Positions 6,085 to 13,927 of a DNA stretch of 20,598 nt are shown in pieces; within the stretch, counting starts at the first letter, position 1, and each line of letters opens with the position of its first letter. The DNA is taken from contig OMQW01000026.1 in the NCBI GenBank assembly GCA_900313345.1, positions 1-20,598 of the forward strand, given 5' to 3'. The stretch comes from an uncultured Eubacteriales bacterium (GTDB lineage: Bacteria > Bacillota_I > Bacilli_A > RF39 > UBA660). A model generated the notes under the pieces. That model had not been told where the DNA came from and did not search any database. It was given only the letters and a program-made list of their open reading frames with translations. The position numbers and the translations under genes are program-made.

Positions 6085-8181
6085 ATGATAGAAGAATTAA
6101 ATGATAAACAAAAAGAAGCTGTTTTATATAATGAAGGTCCACTGCTAGTACTTGCAGGAGCAGGCTCTGGAAAGACTAAAGTATTAACAACTAAAATAGC
6201 CTATATGATGAAAGAAAAAAATATTAATCCTTATAATATTTTAGCAATAACATTTACTAATAAAGCTGCTAAAGAAATGAAGGATAGAATATTTAGATTA
6301 ATAGGTGATGAAGCTAAAAATATTCAAATATCAACATTCCATAGTTTTGGTTTAAAACTAATTAGAGAAAATGCTAAGATTCTAGGATATGATTCTAACT
6401 TTGTTATAATGGATAGTGATGATTCATTAACAATAGTTAAAAGAATATTGAAAGATAAAGGATTAGATCCTAAAATATATAATCCAAAATCTATTAGAAA
6501 TAAAATATCTAGTTGCAAGAATGCTATGATATCACCAATTGAATATGATAAATATGTATCAAGTGATTTTGAAAAAGTAATAGAAGATGTTTATATTAAA
6601 TATGAAGAAAAACTATTTAAAAATAATTCAGTAGATTTTGATGATTTATTATTATTACCAATAAAACTATTTAAAGAGCATTCTGATATATTAAATGACT
6701 ATCAAGAAAGATATAAATATATAATGATAGATGAGTATCAAGATACTAATGAAGCTCAATATTTATTAACTAAATTATTAGCAAAAAAATATCAAAATAT
6801 AATGGTAGTTGGAGATGACTTCCAATCTATATATTCATTTAGAGGAGCTAATTATAAAAATATTCTTAACTTTGAAAAAGATTATAAGAATACAAAAATA
6901 GTTTTACTAGAACAAAATTATCGTTCAACTTCTAACATTTTAAATGCAGCAAATGACGTTATAAAAAACAATAAAGAAAAGAAAGATAAGAAACTTTGGA
7001 CTAATAATGGTGAAGGCGAAAAGATTAAATATTATAGAGCATTCAATGAAAGAGATGAAGCTCAGTATGTAATTAGAAAAACTAAAGAATTAGTAAAAAA
7101 AGGCGTAGATTATAAAGATATCGCTGTTTTATATAGAACTAATGCCCAATCTCGTGTATTAGAAGAAGAAATGCTAAAAGAAAATCTTCCATATAGAGTA
7201 GTAGGAAGTTTCTACTTCTATAATAGAAAAGAAATAAAAGATTTAATAGCATACTTAAGATTAATTCATAACACAAGAGATAATGTAAGTTTACTAAGAA
7301 TAATTAATACACCTAAAAGAGGTATTGGATTAAAGACAATAGAAAATTTACAAAATAAAGCAGATTTAAATAACACTTCTATCTATGATGCCATAGATAG
7401 TGGTAAAGAATTATTATTTAAAAATACTATTGAAGATTTAAGAAAAGTAGCAGAAAATGTTACACTTACTGAATTAATAGATAAAATATTAGATACAACA
7501 GGTATAAGAGAAGAACTTGAAAAAGAAGATTCCCTAGACTCAGAAATAAGATTAGAGAACCTAGAAGAATTCAAGTCTATAACAAAGAGTTTTGAAGATA
7601 GAGAAGGTTTAATATCACTAGAAGATTTCTTGTTTGAAATAAGTCTTGTAAGTGATAAAGAAGAATATAGTGAAGATATAAATAGAATAAGTTTAATGAC
7701 TATTCACTCTGTAAAAGGACTAGAATTTGATTATGTGTTTATAGTAGGATTAGAAGAATCATTATTCCCACATATGAATAGCATGTTATCAAATAGTGAA
7801 TTAGAAGAAGAAAGAAGACTTTGTTATGTGGCAATAACAAGAGCAAAAAAAGACTTATTCTTAGTAAATGCTAGACAAAGAATGTTATTTGGTAGAGAAG
7901 GAACAAATCCTCAAAGTAGATTTATTGGTGAAATAAATAAAGATCTTATAGAAACAAATGTAAAAGAAGAAGATATGCCAGTTAAAAAGATAGATAAAGA
8001 AGATATCTATCGTGAAGAAGATGTTGACTATGAAGTAGGAGACTATGTATATCATGAAACATTTGGAGCAGGAAGAGTAACAGAAGTAACAAATACATTA
8101 GTAACAGTAGCATTCCGTCTTCCATATGGAGTTAAGAAACTTATGAAAAATCATAAGAAATTATCAAAAGTAACAAATTAG
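6085..8181 (+). CDS. pcrA: ATP-dependent DNA helicase PcrA/UvrD
   Basis: 698 residues, close to the usual family size. All superfamily 1A helicase motifs are present in order: Walker A GAGSGKT (25-31, K30), Ia ITFTNKAAKEM, Walker B with DEYQD (216-220), motif III GDDFQSIYSFRGA, motif IV QNYRST, motif V SVKGLEFDYVF, and motif VI VAITRAKK (R586). The C-terminal Tudor-like domain (about 649-695; YEVGDYVYHETFGAGRV) that contacts RNA polymerase or other partners in PcrA is intact. The enzyme moves 3' to 5' on DNA in repair, removes RecA filaments, and helps resolve replication-transcription conflicts. It has its own promoter, and the small gene at 8190 follows after 8 nt. Proximity to ligA is the usual Firmicutes arrangement. 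Confidence 0.97.
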   Translation: MIEELNDKQKEAVLYNEGPLLVLAGAGSGKTKVLTTKIAYMMKEKNINPYNILAITFTNKAAKEMKDRIFRLIGDEAKNIQISTFHSFGLKLIRENAKILGYDSNFVIMDSDDSLTIVKRILKDKGLDPKIYNPKSIRNKISSCKNAMISPIEYDKYVSSDFEKVIEDVYIKYEEKLFKNNSVDFDDLLLLPIKLFKEHSDILNDYQERYKYIMIDEYQDTNEAQYLLTKLLAKKYQNIMVVGDDFQSIYSFRGANYKNILNFEKDYKNTKIVLLEQNYRSTSNILNAANDVIKNNKEKKDKKLWTNNGEGEKIKYYRAFNERDEAQYVIRKTKELVKKGVDYKDIAVLYRTNAQSRVLEEEMLKENLPYRVVGSFYFYNRKEIKDLIAYLRLIHNTRDNVSLLRIINTPKRGIGLKTIENLQNKADLNNTSIYDAIDSGKELLFKNTIEDLRKVAENVTLTELIDKILDTTGIREELEKEDSLDSEIRLENLEEFKSITKSFEDREGLISLEDFLFEISLVSDKEEYSEDINRISLMTIHSVKGLEFDYVFIVGLEESLFPHMNSMLSNSELEEERRLCYVAITRAKKDLFLVNARQRMLFGREGTNPQSRFIGEINKDLIETNVKEEDMPVKKIDKEDIYREEDVDYEVGDYVYHETFGAGRVTEVTNTLVTVAFRLPYGVKKLMKNHKKLSKVTN

Positions 8182-8189
8182 AGGGATTT

Positions 8190-8462
8190 ATGAAAATTAG
8201 TATAAACAAAAATATAAAAAATATTATTAATAGAGGTATAGCCCTAACAAAAGTTAAAGACTATAAAGTAATAGAACAATTAATTTCTGATAAATATATA
8301 TTAAGAGTATCAGATGATGAAGGATGTTATAAAGCAAGTTTAGGAAAAGAAATAGAAAACAAATATGAAACTTATGAGTTCGGATGTGGTTCTACTATAG
8401 CAAATGCTATGGAAGAACTAGAATTTCAATTATCTAAAAAACAAAAAGTAAAAGTGAAATAA
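8190..8462 (+). CDS. Hypothetical protein, 90 aa, co-transcribed with pcrA
   Basis: A small soluble protein of unknown family. Its ribosome-binding site GAGGG (8181-8185) begins on the last base of the pcrA stop codon, and only 8 nt separate the genes, so it is in the pcrA operon. The N-terminus is basic (four Lys in the first eleven residues). The centre (about 24-62) alternates strands with two cysteines (C46, C66), and a helix follows (ANAMEELEFQLSKK). The tail is Lys-rich. There is no signal peptide or membrane segment. Codon use matches its neighbours and the terminator directly follows its stop, so I regard it as a real gene. Confidence 0.72.
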   Translation: MKISINKNIKNIINRGIALTKVKDYKVIEQLISDKYILRVSDDEGCYKASLGKEIENKYETYEFGCGSTIANAMEELEFQLSKKQKVKVK

Positions 8463-8496
8463 CTTTATCCACAATATTTGTGGAAAAAGTTTTTTT
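8461..8496 (+). terminator. Intrinsic terminator of the pcrA operon, containing DnaA-box-like arms
   Basis: The stem pairs AACTTT (8461-8466) with AAAGTT (8486-8491), then after an A-A mismatch TCCACAA (8468-8474) with TTGTGGA (8478-8484), with T's 8490-8496. The left arm contains TTATCCACA (8465-8473), identical to the DnaA-box consensus; the right arm read on the other strand (8488-8480) is TTTTCCACA. Confidence 0.8.
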
Positions 8497-8506
8497 AGTA
8501 TATAAT
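8478..8506 (+). promoter_or_regulatory. Promoter of the Bax-inhibitor-like gene, nested in the terminator
   Basis: -35 TTGTGG (8478-8483) in the terminator's right arm, a 17-nt spacer, and -10 TATAAT (8501-8506). Expected start near 8513 falls at the AGGAGG ribosome-binding site (8512-8517). Confidence 0.6.
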
Positions 8507-8524
8507 ATACTAGGAGGTAAAAAT

Positions 8525-9163
8525 ATGAAAAATGATTTTTATTCTAAATTATTTATGCATTTAGGATTAGGTTTATTTATTACATTTTTAACAGGGTATT
8601 CAGTTTCATTAAATGAAGAAATGTTAAAACATGTAATTTCTGGAGGAGCATATACATTAATATTTATACTTGAATTTGTTTTAGCAATATTCTTCTCATT
8701 AAGACTTGCTAAAATGAGTAAGGTTGAAGCAAGCATATGTTATGGATTATATACATTCTTAACAGGATTAACTTTTGCATCTATATTTTATATATTTGAC
8801 TTAACAAGTGTTATTTCAGTATTCTTAGTAACTGCAGTATTATTTACTATATTTGCAATTATAGGAATGAAAACAAATAAAGATTTAACAAGCTTAGGTA
8901 ATATATTATTTGTAACTTTAATAAGTATTATAATATTATCTATAATAAATATATTTATAGGAAACAGTGTCTTTGATTTATTAATATCAATACTTGCAGT
9001 AATAGTATTTGTATTATATACAATGTATGATATAAAAAAATTAGATTTAATACAAAATATTAATGAAGATGTTGCCCCTTTATATGGTGCATTTGAATTA
9101 TATTTAGATTTTATTAATATATTTATTAACTTATTAAGTATATTTGGAAATAGTAAAGACTAA
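8525..9163 (+). CDS. Bax inhibitor-1/YccA family membrane protein
   Basis: 212 residues from ATG 8525, chosen for the perfect AGGAGG (8512-8517) at ideal spacing; an in-frame GTG at 8480 lies inside the upstream terminator. The protein is mostly hydrophobic, with about seven helices. The family signature is at the C-terminus: YTMYDIKKLD, then a gap, then ALYGAF-type ELYLDFINIFINLLSIFG, with the paired aspartates typical of the BI-1/TMBIM calcium-leak fold (known from Bacillus YetJ). In bacteria these proteins are linked to pH-dependent calcium flux and to membrane-protein quality control through FtsH (YccA). It is a single-gene unit with its own promoter and terminator. Confidence 0.9.
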   Translation: MKNDFYSKLFMHLGLGLFITFLTGYSVSLNEEMLKHVISGGAYTLIFILEFVLAIFFSLRLAKMSKVEASICYGLYTFLTGLTFASIFYIFDLTSVISVFLVTAVLFTIFAIIGMKTNKDLTSLGNILFVTLISIIILSIINIFIGNSVFDLLISILAVIVFVLYTMYDIKKLDLIQNINEDVAPLYGAFELYLDFINIFINLLSIFGNSKD

Positions 9164-9179
9164 TTTACTATTTCTTTTT
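9148..9179 (+). terminator. Intrinsic terminator after the Bax-inhibitor-like gene
   Basis: A perfect 10-bp stem pairs 9148-9157 (AAATAGTAAA) with 9164-9173 around GACTAA, followed by a T-rich tail. The stop TAA (9161-9163) lies in the loop. It is all A-T except one pair, so it may be only moderately efficient. Confidence 0.7.
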
Positions 9180-9192
9180 ATTTTGGTAAAAT
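9164..9192 (+). promoter_or_regulatory. ligA promoter
   Basis: -35 TTTACT (9164-9169) within the terminator's right arm, a 17-nt spacer, and -10 TAAAAT (9187-9192). Expected start is near 9199, giving a leader of about 11 nt. Confidence 0.5.
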
Positions 9193-9209
9193 ATATACAG
9201 GTGAATATA

Positions 9210-11210
9210 ATGGAAAACATAAAAGAAAAAATAGATAAATTAATAGAAATTATAAATAAAGCTAGTTTAGAATATTATGCAGAAGACAATCCAACGTTAA
9301 CAGATCAAGAATATGATGATTACTATAATGAATTATTAAGACTTGAAAAAGAATATCCAAATTTAAAAAGAGCTGACTCTCCAACTAATAAAGTAGGAGG
9401 AGAAGCTTTAGATAAGTTTCAGAAAGTTAATCACAAAAGTCCAATGCTTTCATTTGATGATATATTTAATGAAGATGAAATAATAAATTTTGATGAAAGG
9501 ATTAGAAAAGTAGTTGCATCTCCATCATATACTGTAGAACCTAAAATGGATGGTTTATCAGGTTCACTTATATATGAAAAAGGAATACTTGTAAGAGCAG
9601 CAACTCGAGGTGATGGAGTAGTTGGCGAAGATATAACACAAAATGTTAAAACAATTAGATCAGTACCATTAAAATTAAAGAAAGAAATAGATATAGAAGT
9701 TCGTGGTGAAATCTATATGTCTAAATCTAGTTTTGAAAAATTAAACTATCAAAGAAAACAAAATGGTGAAAAAGAATTTGCAAACCCAAGAAATGCTGCA
9801 GCAGGATCAGTAAGACAATTAGATAGTAAAATAACAGCATCAAGAGGGCTAGATTTTATGGCATACTTTATACCAAATCCAGAAGACTATGGGATAGAGT
9901 TTCAAAGTGATTCACTATTTATGTTAAAAGAATTAGGCTTTAAAACTAATTATAAATTAAATAAAGTAGCAACTAATTATAAAGAATTAATAGATTCAAT
10001 TGAAAATATTGGTAGAGAAAGAGAAAGTCTAGACTTTCCACTTGATGGAGCAGTAATTAAAGTTAATAGTTTAGATGATGAAAAAAAATTAGGAACAACT
10101 GCAAGAGTTCCACGTTGGGGTATTGCTTATAAATTCCCTGCAGTAGAAGTATTAACAACACTAGATGATATAGTTTTTACAGTAGGTAGAACGGGAAGAA
10201 TAACACCAAATGCTGTATTCTCTCCAGTTCACGTAGATGGTTCATTAATATCCAAAGCAACACTTCATAATGAAGCATATTGCAAAGAAAAAGATGTTAA
10301 AATAGGAGACGTTGTAGAAGTACATAAAGCAGGAGATGTTATCCCTGAAATTGGTGAAGTAAAAAAAGAAAGAAGAACGGGTAATGAAAAAGACTTTGTT
10401 ATGATAACAAACTGCCCAATCTGTGATTCTAAATTAACAAAGAAAAAAAATGAAGCAGATTATTATTGCCCTAATAATAATTGTCCATCAAGAAAAATAG
10501 AAAGTATAATACACTATGCATCTCGTGACGCTATGAATATAGATGGACTTGGAGATAAAATAATAGAAGACTTATTTAACTTTAACTATGTCAAGAAAAT
10601 AGAAGATATTTATAAATTACAAAGTTATAGAGAAGAATTAGAAAGACTAGAAGGCTATGGAGAAAGATCTATAGATAAATTAATTAAATCTATAGAAAAA
10701 TCTAAAGATAGTTCACTTGAAAGATTGTTATTTGGTTTAGGTATAAAGCATGTAGGAAAGAAAACTGCAAAGATATTAGCAAAGAAATATAAAACACTTG
10801 ATAATTTAAAAGAAGCTAAATTAGAAGAATTAACTGTTATACCAGATATTGGAGAAATAATAGCAAAGAGTGTCTTTAATTATTTTAATCAAGATGAAAA
10901 TCTAACTTTAATAGAAGACTTAAGAAATTATGGAGTAAACTTTAAATATTTAGGTAAAGAAGAAAAAGAATCAGAATTCTTTACAGGAAAAACTTTTGTT
11001 TTAACAGGTAGTCTAGAAATATATACAAGAGATGAAGCAAAAGAAATAATAGAAAGTCTTGGAGGCAAGACAAGTGATTCAGTATCTAAAAAAACAAGTG
11101 CAGTTATAGTAGGGGCAAATCCTGGAAGTAAATATGAAAAAGCTAAAGCATTAAATATTAAAATATTAAGTGAAGAAGAATTTAAAGAAGAAGTAGAAAA
11201 AATAAAATAA
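9210..11210 (+). CDS. ligA: NAD+-dependent DNA ligase LigA
   Basis: 666 residues, normal length. It seals nicks in replication and repair using NAD+. All parts are present: the Ia NAD-binding domain with EYYAEDNPTLTDQEYDD (about 21-37), the nucleotidyltransferase domain with PKMDG (K112 is the adenylated lysine), and the OB domain. A zinc finger follows with C402, C405, C420 and C425. Helix-hairpin-helix repeats (about 440-580) and a C-terminal BRCT domain (about 585-664; FTGKTFVLTGSL) complete it. The motif is KMDG rather than the commoner KxDG-plus-Leu/Ala context, a conservative change. ATG 9210 is chosen over upstream in-frame codons because AGGTGA (9199-9204) is spaced for it. It is preceded by its own promoter and followed by a terminator. 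Confidence 0.97.
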   Translation: MENIKEKIDKLIEIINKASLEYYAEDNPTLTDQEYDDYYNELLRLEKEYPNLKRADSPTNKVGGEALDKFQKVNHKSPMLSFDDIFNEDEIINFDERIRKVVASPSYTVEPKMDGLSGSLIYEKGILVRAATRGDGVVGEDITQNVKTIRSVPLKLKKEIDIEVRGEIYMSKSSFEKLNYQRKQNGEKEFANPRNAAAGSVRQLDSKITASRGLDFMAYFIPNPEDYGIEFQSDSLFMLKELGFKTNYKLNKVATNYKELIDSIENIGRERESLDFPLDGAVIKVNSLDDEKKLGTTARVPRWGIAYKFPAVEVLTTLDDIVFTVGRTGRITPNAVFSPVHVDGSLISKATLHNEAYCKEKDVKIGDVVEVHKAGDVIPEIGEVKKERRTGNEKDFVMITNCPICDSKLTKKKNEADYYCPNNNCPSRKIESIIHYASRDAMNIDGLGDKIIEDLFNFNYVKKIEDIYKLQSYREELERLEGYGERSIDKLIKSIEKSKDSSLERLLFGLGIKHVGKKTAKILAKKYKTLDNLKEAKLEELTVIPDIGEIIAKSVFNYFNQDENLTLIEDLRNYGVNFKYLGKEEKESEFFTGKTFVLTGSLEIYTRDEAKEIIESLGGKTSDSVSKKTSAVIVGANPGSKYEKAKALNIKILSEEEFKEEVEKIK

Positions 11211-11231
11211 ACCCTATGGTTTATTTTGTTT
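11204..11231 (+). terminator. Intrinsic terminator of ligA
   Basis: A perfect 10-bp stem pairs 11204-11213 (AAAATAAACC) with 11218-11227 around CTAT, followed by a short T-rich tail interrupted by G 11228. The stop TAA (11208-11210) is in the left arm. Confidence 0.78.
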
Positions 11232-11239
11232 ATATTTTA

Positions 11240-11248
11240 TGGTATAAT
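11240..11248 (+). promoter_or_regulatory. Extended -10 promoter upstream of the 11278 gene
   Basis: TGG followed by TATAAT (11243-11248) is an extended -10. The position for -35 (11220-11225, TTTATT) is weak, as expected for an extended -10 promoter. Confidence 0.6.
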
Positions 11249-11277
11249 ATTTGCGTATTTGCTTGGTGGTGATAAAT

Positions 11278-11979
11278 ATGTTTTGGGATAAAGATAAAAT
11301 ACCGAATTATATTAATATGGAAGATGATTTATTTAAATTAGATGATGGAAGTATAATTGATTATGATAAAACTACTAAAGAAGAAAAGAAAAAGAAAGAT
11401 TTTACAATTTTAGTTCCAGAAATAAAACTACCTAAAATAAGTCTTAATATTACAAAAGAAAATTTATTAAGTAAATCATTAACATTAGTTATATCACTAA
11501 TGTTGATTCTTTCAGTAATGATATTAACAGATATAATATCAGTTACACGTTATAATAATGGACCTTTTTTTGCAAGACATACAATAAGTAATAATAAATA
11601 TGATGAATATAAAGGTGTAGGTTATAAAGTAATTAAATATCATATAGTAAATGGAAAAAATACAACTGAAATAGGTAATAGAAATTTAAAATATAATGAT
11701 AAACCAATAAAAACAAATACATTTGATTTAGCATTATTATTTAAAAATGATTTTGAATTATTTGTAAATAAATATTTAAATAAATATGTAGAATTAACTG
11801 GAAAAGTAAGTGTTAAAGATAATAAAGCATATTTATATAATAAAGATATTGATGGTAAATATGATATAGAATATGTATGTAATATTATAGGCAATAATAA
11901 AAAAGGTACTAAAGTTGTAGGTATAATATCTAACTATAATACTAATAAAATAAATTTAAATAATTGTTATGTAAAATAG
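11278..11979 (+). CDS. Single-pass membrane protein with possible C-terminal OB-fold (tRNA_anti-like)
   Basis: 233 residues from ATG 11278 (GGTGGTGA at 11265-11272 upstream). The N-terminal 62 residues are charged and cytoplasmic, with an Asp/Lys-rich part and a LVPEIKLPKISLN linker. A membrane helix spans about 67-87. The rest should be outside: GPFFARH (95-101), a GVGYKVIKY strand (113-121), and a C-terminal segment (about 163-233) with YVELTGKVSV, then GTKVVGIISNY and INLNNCYV. That last pattern resembles the extracytoplasmic tRNA_anti-like OB-fold ('y..k.v.v.GkV ... G..v...G.. ... v.l..C'). C201 and C230 could form a disulfide. It stands alone between terminators. Function is unknown; the OB-fold call is my pattern match, not a search. 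Confidence 0.72.
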   Translation: MFWDKDKIPNYINMEDDLFKLDDGSIIDYDKTTKEEKKKKDFTILVPEIKLPKISLNITKENLLSKSLTLVISLMLILSVMILTDIISVTRYNNGPFFARHTISNNKYDEYKGVGYKVIKYHIVNGKNTTEIGNRNLKYNDKPIKTNTFDLALLFKNDFELFVNKYLNKYVELTGKVSVKDNKAYLYNKDIDGKYDIEYVCNIIGNNKKGTKVVGIISNYNTNKINLNNCYVK

Positions 11980-12002
11980 AGAATAATCTCTATTTTTATT
12001 TT
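11973..12002 (+). terminator. Intrinsic terminator after the 11278 gene
   Basis: A perfect 10-bp stem pairs 11973-11982 (AAAATAGAGA) with 11987-11996 around ATAA, followed by a T-rich tail. The stop TAG (11977-11979) is in the left arm. Confidence 0.85.
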
Positions 12003-12013
12003 TATATTTTTTG

Positions 12014-12019
12014 TATAAT
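12014..12019 (+). promoter_or_regulatory. -10 box upstream of the 12042 gene
   Basis: Perfect TATAAT, 22 bases before the ATG. The -35 region (11991-11996, TATTTT) is poor, so the call rests on the -10 and position. Confidence 0.45.
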
Positions 12020-12041
12020 AAATAAAGTAGAGGAGATTATT

Positions 12042-12539
12042 ATGGAAAGACTATCATTATATAAAGAAGTATTTAAAGAAAACACTTTAGAATTATTTAT
12101 GAATAATAGATATAATTTAAAAGAATATGGAGATAATAATGAAACATATGAAGAATATGGAGAATTTGAAATTAAAGATGGTGAATTATTTCTATTATCT
12201 ACAAAAGTAATTAAAAATGGCATAGAAGAAACCGATCCTATGAAAATATATCAAAAGGCATCATATGGAATTATAATAGAAAATTATATAGTTGAACATG
12301 TAAAAAGCTTTCATCTATTAAAAAATAAAAATATTATAAAGTTGAAAAATTTCAAAATAAAGATTCAAAATGAACAAGCATTTAAAACAAATAAATTTTT
12401 CTTTACAAAGAAAAATTCTATAATTGGAAAAGTAGAAGAAATTGATGGAGTAATAAAAATATATTTTGATAAAGAAAACTATGAATTTATTCATAGAGGA
12501 AAAAACTTCTATAAAGTAGAGTATGAAAAAATAGCATAA
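12042..12539 (+). CDS. Hypothetical protein, 165 aa
   Basis: Unrecognised. The start is ATG 12042 with AGAGGAGA (12029-12036) upstream. The protein is soluble and rich in Lys, Glu, Asn and aromatic residues, with no signal peptide. It reads as short alternating beta strands throughout (for example EFEIKDGELFLLSTKVI, then IIKLKNFKIKIQ, then GVIKIYFDKENYEF), suggesting a beta-sandwich or barrel of the PH or lipocalin-like kind, without a defining motif. It is a single-gene unit between terminators and converges on the hydrogenase gene. It lies 62 bases after the membrane protein gene, but the intervening terminator argues for separate transcription. Confidence 0.72.
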   Translation: MERLSLYKEVFKENTLELFMNNRYNLKEYGDNNETYEEYGEFEIKDGELFLLSTKVIKNGIEETDPMKIYQKASYGIIIENYIVEHVKSFHLLKNKNIIKLKNFKIKIQNEQAFKTNKFFFTKKNSIIGKVEEIDGVIKIYFDKENYEFIHRGKNFYKVEYEKIA

Positions 12540-12571
12540 AAAACAAAGTAATTACTTACTTTATTTTTTTT
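12537..12571. terminator. Bidirectional terminator between the 12042 gene and the hydrogenase gene
   Basis: AAACAAAGTAA (12541-12551) pairs with TTACTTTATTT (12556-12566) around a 4-nt loop. The one mismatch (C-A) becomes a U-G pair in the minus-strand RNA. T's (12564-12571) serve the plus strand, and A's (12538-12543) become U's for the minus strand. The hydrogenase stop (12558-12556) is in the stem. Confidence 0.8.
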
Positions 12572-13824
12572 GATAAATCTTTATATTTAGTATGAAGTAG
12601 TTTTTCACTTTTCTTACTTAAAGAACAATCTAAATAATTATTATATAAGTCTATAATATATTTATTTTCATAAGGGTAATTATATTTCTTATCTGTATTA
12701 TTTATAGAAGTTTCTCTTTCACTTCTAAGTTTAGGTAAGTCTTTAATTTGTAGTATTGATTGACCACCTCCACCAATACAACCATTAGGACAGTTCATAA
12801 CTTCAATAAAGTCATAATCTTCTTTATGTTCTAATATCTTTTCTAAGTTTTTTAGTCCATATACAACAGCAACTCTAACATCATATTCTCCAATCTTATA
12901 CTTTTTAGTAAATATTCCATCTCTATTATCTATATGAAATCTAGAAGGAAGTGAAGGTCTCTTATTAACTAAGTAACTAAACGTATTAAGAGCACTTTCC
13001 ATAACCCCGCCACTTCTTCCAAACATTAAGCCACATTTAGATCCTTCTCCAAGAAGTTCATCATAATTTGATTCTTCTAAATTAAAAATATCTATTCCAG
13101 ATTCTCTAATCATAAGTGCAAGTTCCTGTGTAGTAATAACATAATCTGTTTTATTAAGATTAGCTTCATATTTCTTAGCAGTACAAGGAGCAACTACAAC
13201 ATTAATAATATCTTTCTTTAAATACTTAGATTCTTTAAAATAAGAATTAATTAAAGCAGTTTGCATACCAATAGGACTTTTACAAGTGGATAGATTTGGT
13301 ATTAAATCACTGTGAAACATTTCTAAGTATTTTACCCAAGATGGACAACATGAAGTAAACATAGGAAGATTTTTACTTTTCTTAATTCTTTCAAGTAATT
13401 CAGAAGCTTCTTCCATAATAGTAACGTCCGCTCCAAAAGTAATATCAAAAACATAGTTAAAACCAAGTTTTCTAAATAAAGTAGGAAGAATCTTTTCTAA
13501 GTTATCACTATAAGAATAACCAAATAAATCACCAATAGATACTCTTACAGCAGGAGCGATACTAATTGAAACTTTCTTCTTTTTATCTTTTAATACTTTT
13601 AAAACATCATTATATTGATATTTAGTTTGTAAAGAAGCCATAGGACAGTTCATAACACATTGACCACAATTAATACAAATAGGGTTAAAAAGTTTTTCTC
13701 TAGAATGATCTATTCCAACAATATTTTCACAAACATTAAAACACATTCCACAACCAATACATTTATTTTTAATCTTTTGAATAGAAGGGTTATCCTTTCT
13801 TATCTTTACCATATTTTTTTTCAT
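12556..13824 (-). CDS. Monomeric [FeFe] hydrogenase with two N-terminal 4Fe-4S clusters
   Basis: 422 residues. Two ferredoxin-type motifs come first: C22, C25, C28, C32 and C50, C53, C56, C60. The H-cluster domain then follows with all three signatures: L1 TSCCPSW (157-163), L2 APCTAKKYE (212-220) and L3 EVMNCPNGCIGGGGQ (341-355). C160, C214, C345 and C349 should hold the H-cluster, and C159 is the usual proton-relay cysteine. The enzyme makes or consumes H2 with ferredoxin, typically disposing of electrons in fermentation. L2 has Ala where catalytic group A enzymes have Met (MPC), and L3 ends in Ser instead of Pro; this suggests a group B-like member, though I cannot confirm it. GGTGAT precedes the ATG at 13824. 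Maturation genes hydEFG are not in the window. Confidence 0.95.
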   Translation of the reverse strand: MKKNMVKIRKDNPSIQKIKNKCIGCGMCFNVCENIVGIDHSREKLFNPICINCGQCVMNCPMASLQTKYQYNDVLKVLKDKKKKVSISIAPAVRVSIGDLFGYSYSDNLEKILPTLFRKLGFNYVFDITFGADVTIMEEASELLERIKKSKNLPMFTSCCPSWVKYLEMFHSDLIPNLSTCKSPIGMQTALINSYFKESKYLKKDIINVVVAPCTAKKYEANLNKTDYVITTQELALMIRESGIDIFNLEESNYDELLGEGSKCGLMFGRSGGVMESALNTFSYLVNKRPSLPSRFHIDNRDGIFTKKYKIGEYDVRVAVVYGLKNLEKILEHKEDYDFIEVMNCPNGCIGGGGQSILQIKDLPKLRSERETSINNTDKKYNYPYENKYIIDLYNNYLDCSLSKKSEKLLHTKYKDLSKKIK

Positions 13825-13902
13825 ACTATCACCATATTAATAATAACATTATGAAAAAAATAATAAATATATTTTTTATATAGATTAAAAAAATATAAAT
13901 GA

Positions 13903-13908
13903 TATAAT
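13903..13908 (+). promoter_or_regulatory. -10 box upstream of the deacetylase-ABC operon
   Basis: TATAAT 20 bases before the ATG at 13928, in the divergent gap (13825-13927) with the hydrogenase gene. No clear -35 is seen. The gap is almost pure A-T, so chance -10 matches are likely. I could not place the hydrogenase promoter with any confidence. Confidence 0.4.
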
Positions 13909-13927
13909 AAATTAAAGAGAGGTATTT

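Noticed and set aside
6324..6518. Minus-strand frame inside pcrA, with similar ones at 7383-7574, 8539-8736, 11640-11894, 12002-12223 and 14759-14953
   Set aside because: All are antisense to genes with clear domains or good starts, and none has its own initiation signal.
8465..8488. Replication origin suggested by DnaA-box-like sequences
   Set aside because: There are only two boxes, both explained by one terminator hairpin. No box cluster, dnaA, dnaN or other origin genes are near.
13660..13854. Plus-strand 64-residue reading frame opposite the hydrogenase start
   Set aside because: It is antisense to the conserved ferredoxin-cluster region of the hydrogenase; the apparent Thr/Asn-rich protein is a shadow.
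13825..13927. Riboswitch or small RNA in the divergent hydrogenase-deacetylase gap
   Set aside because: The gap is about 103 bases of almost pure A-T with no stable hairpin and no conserved motif I recognise.
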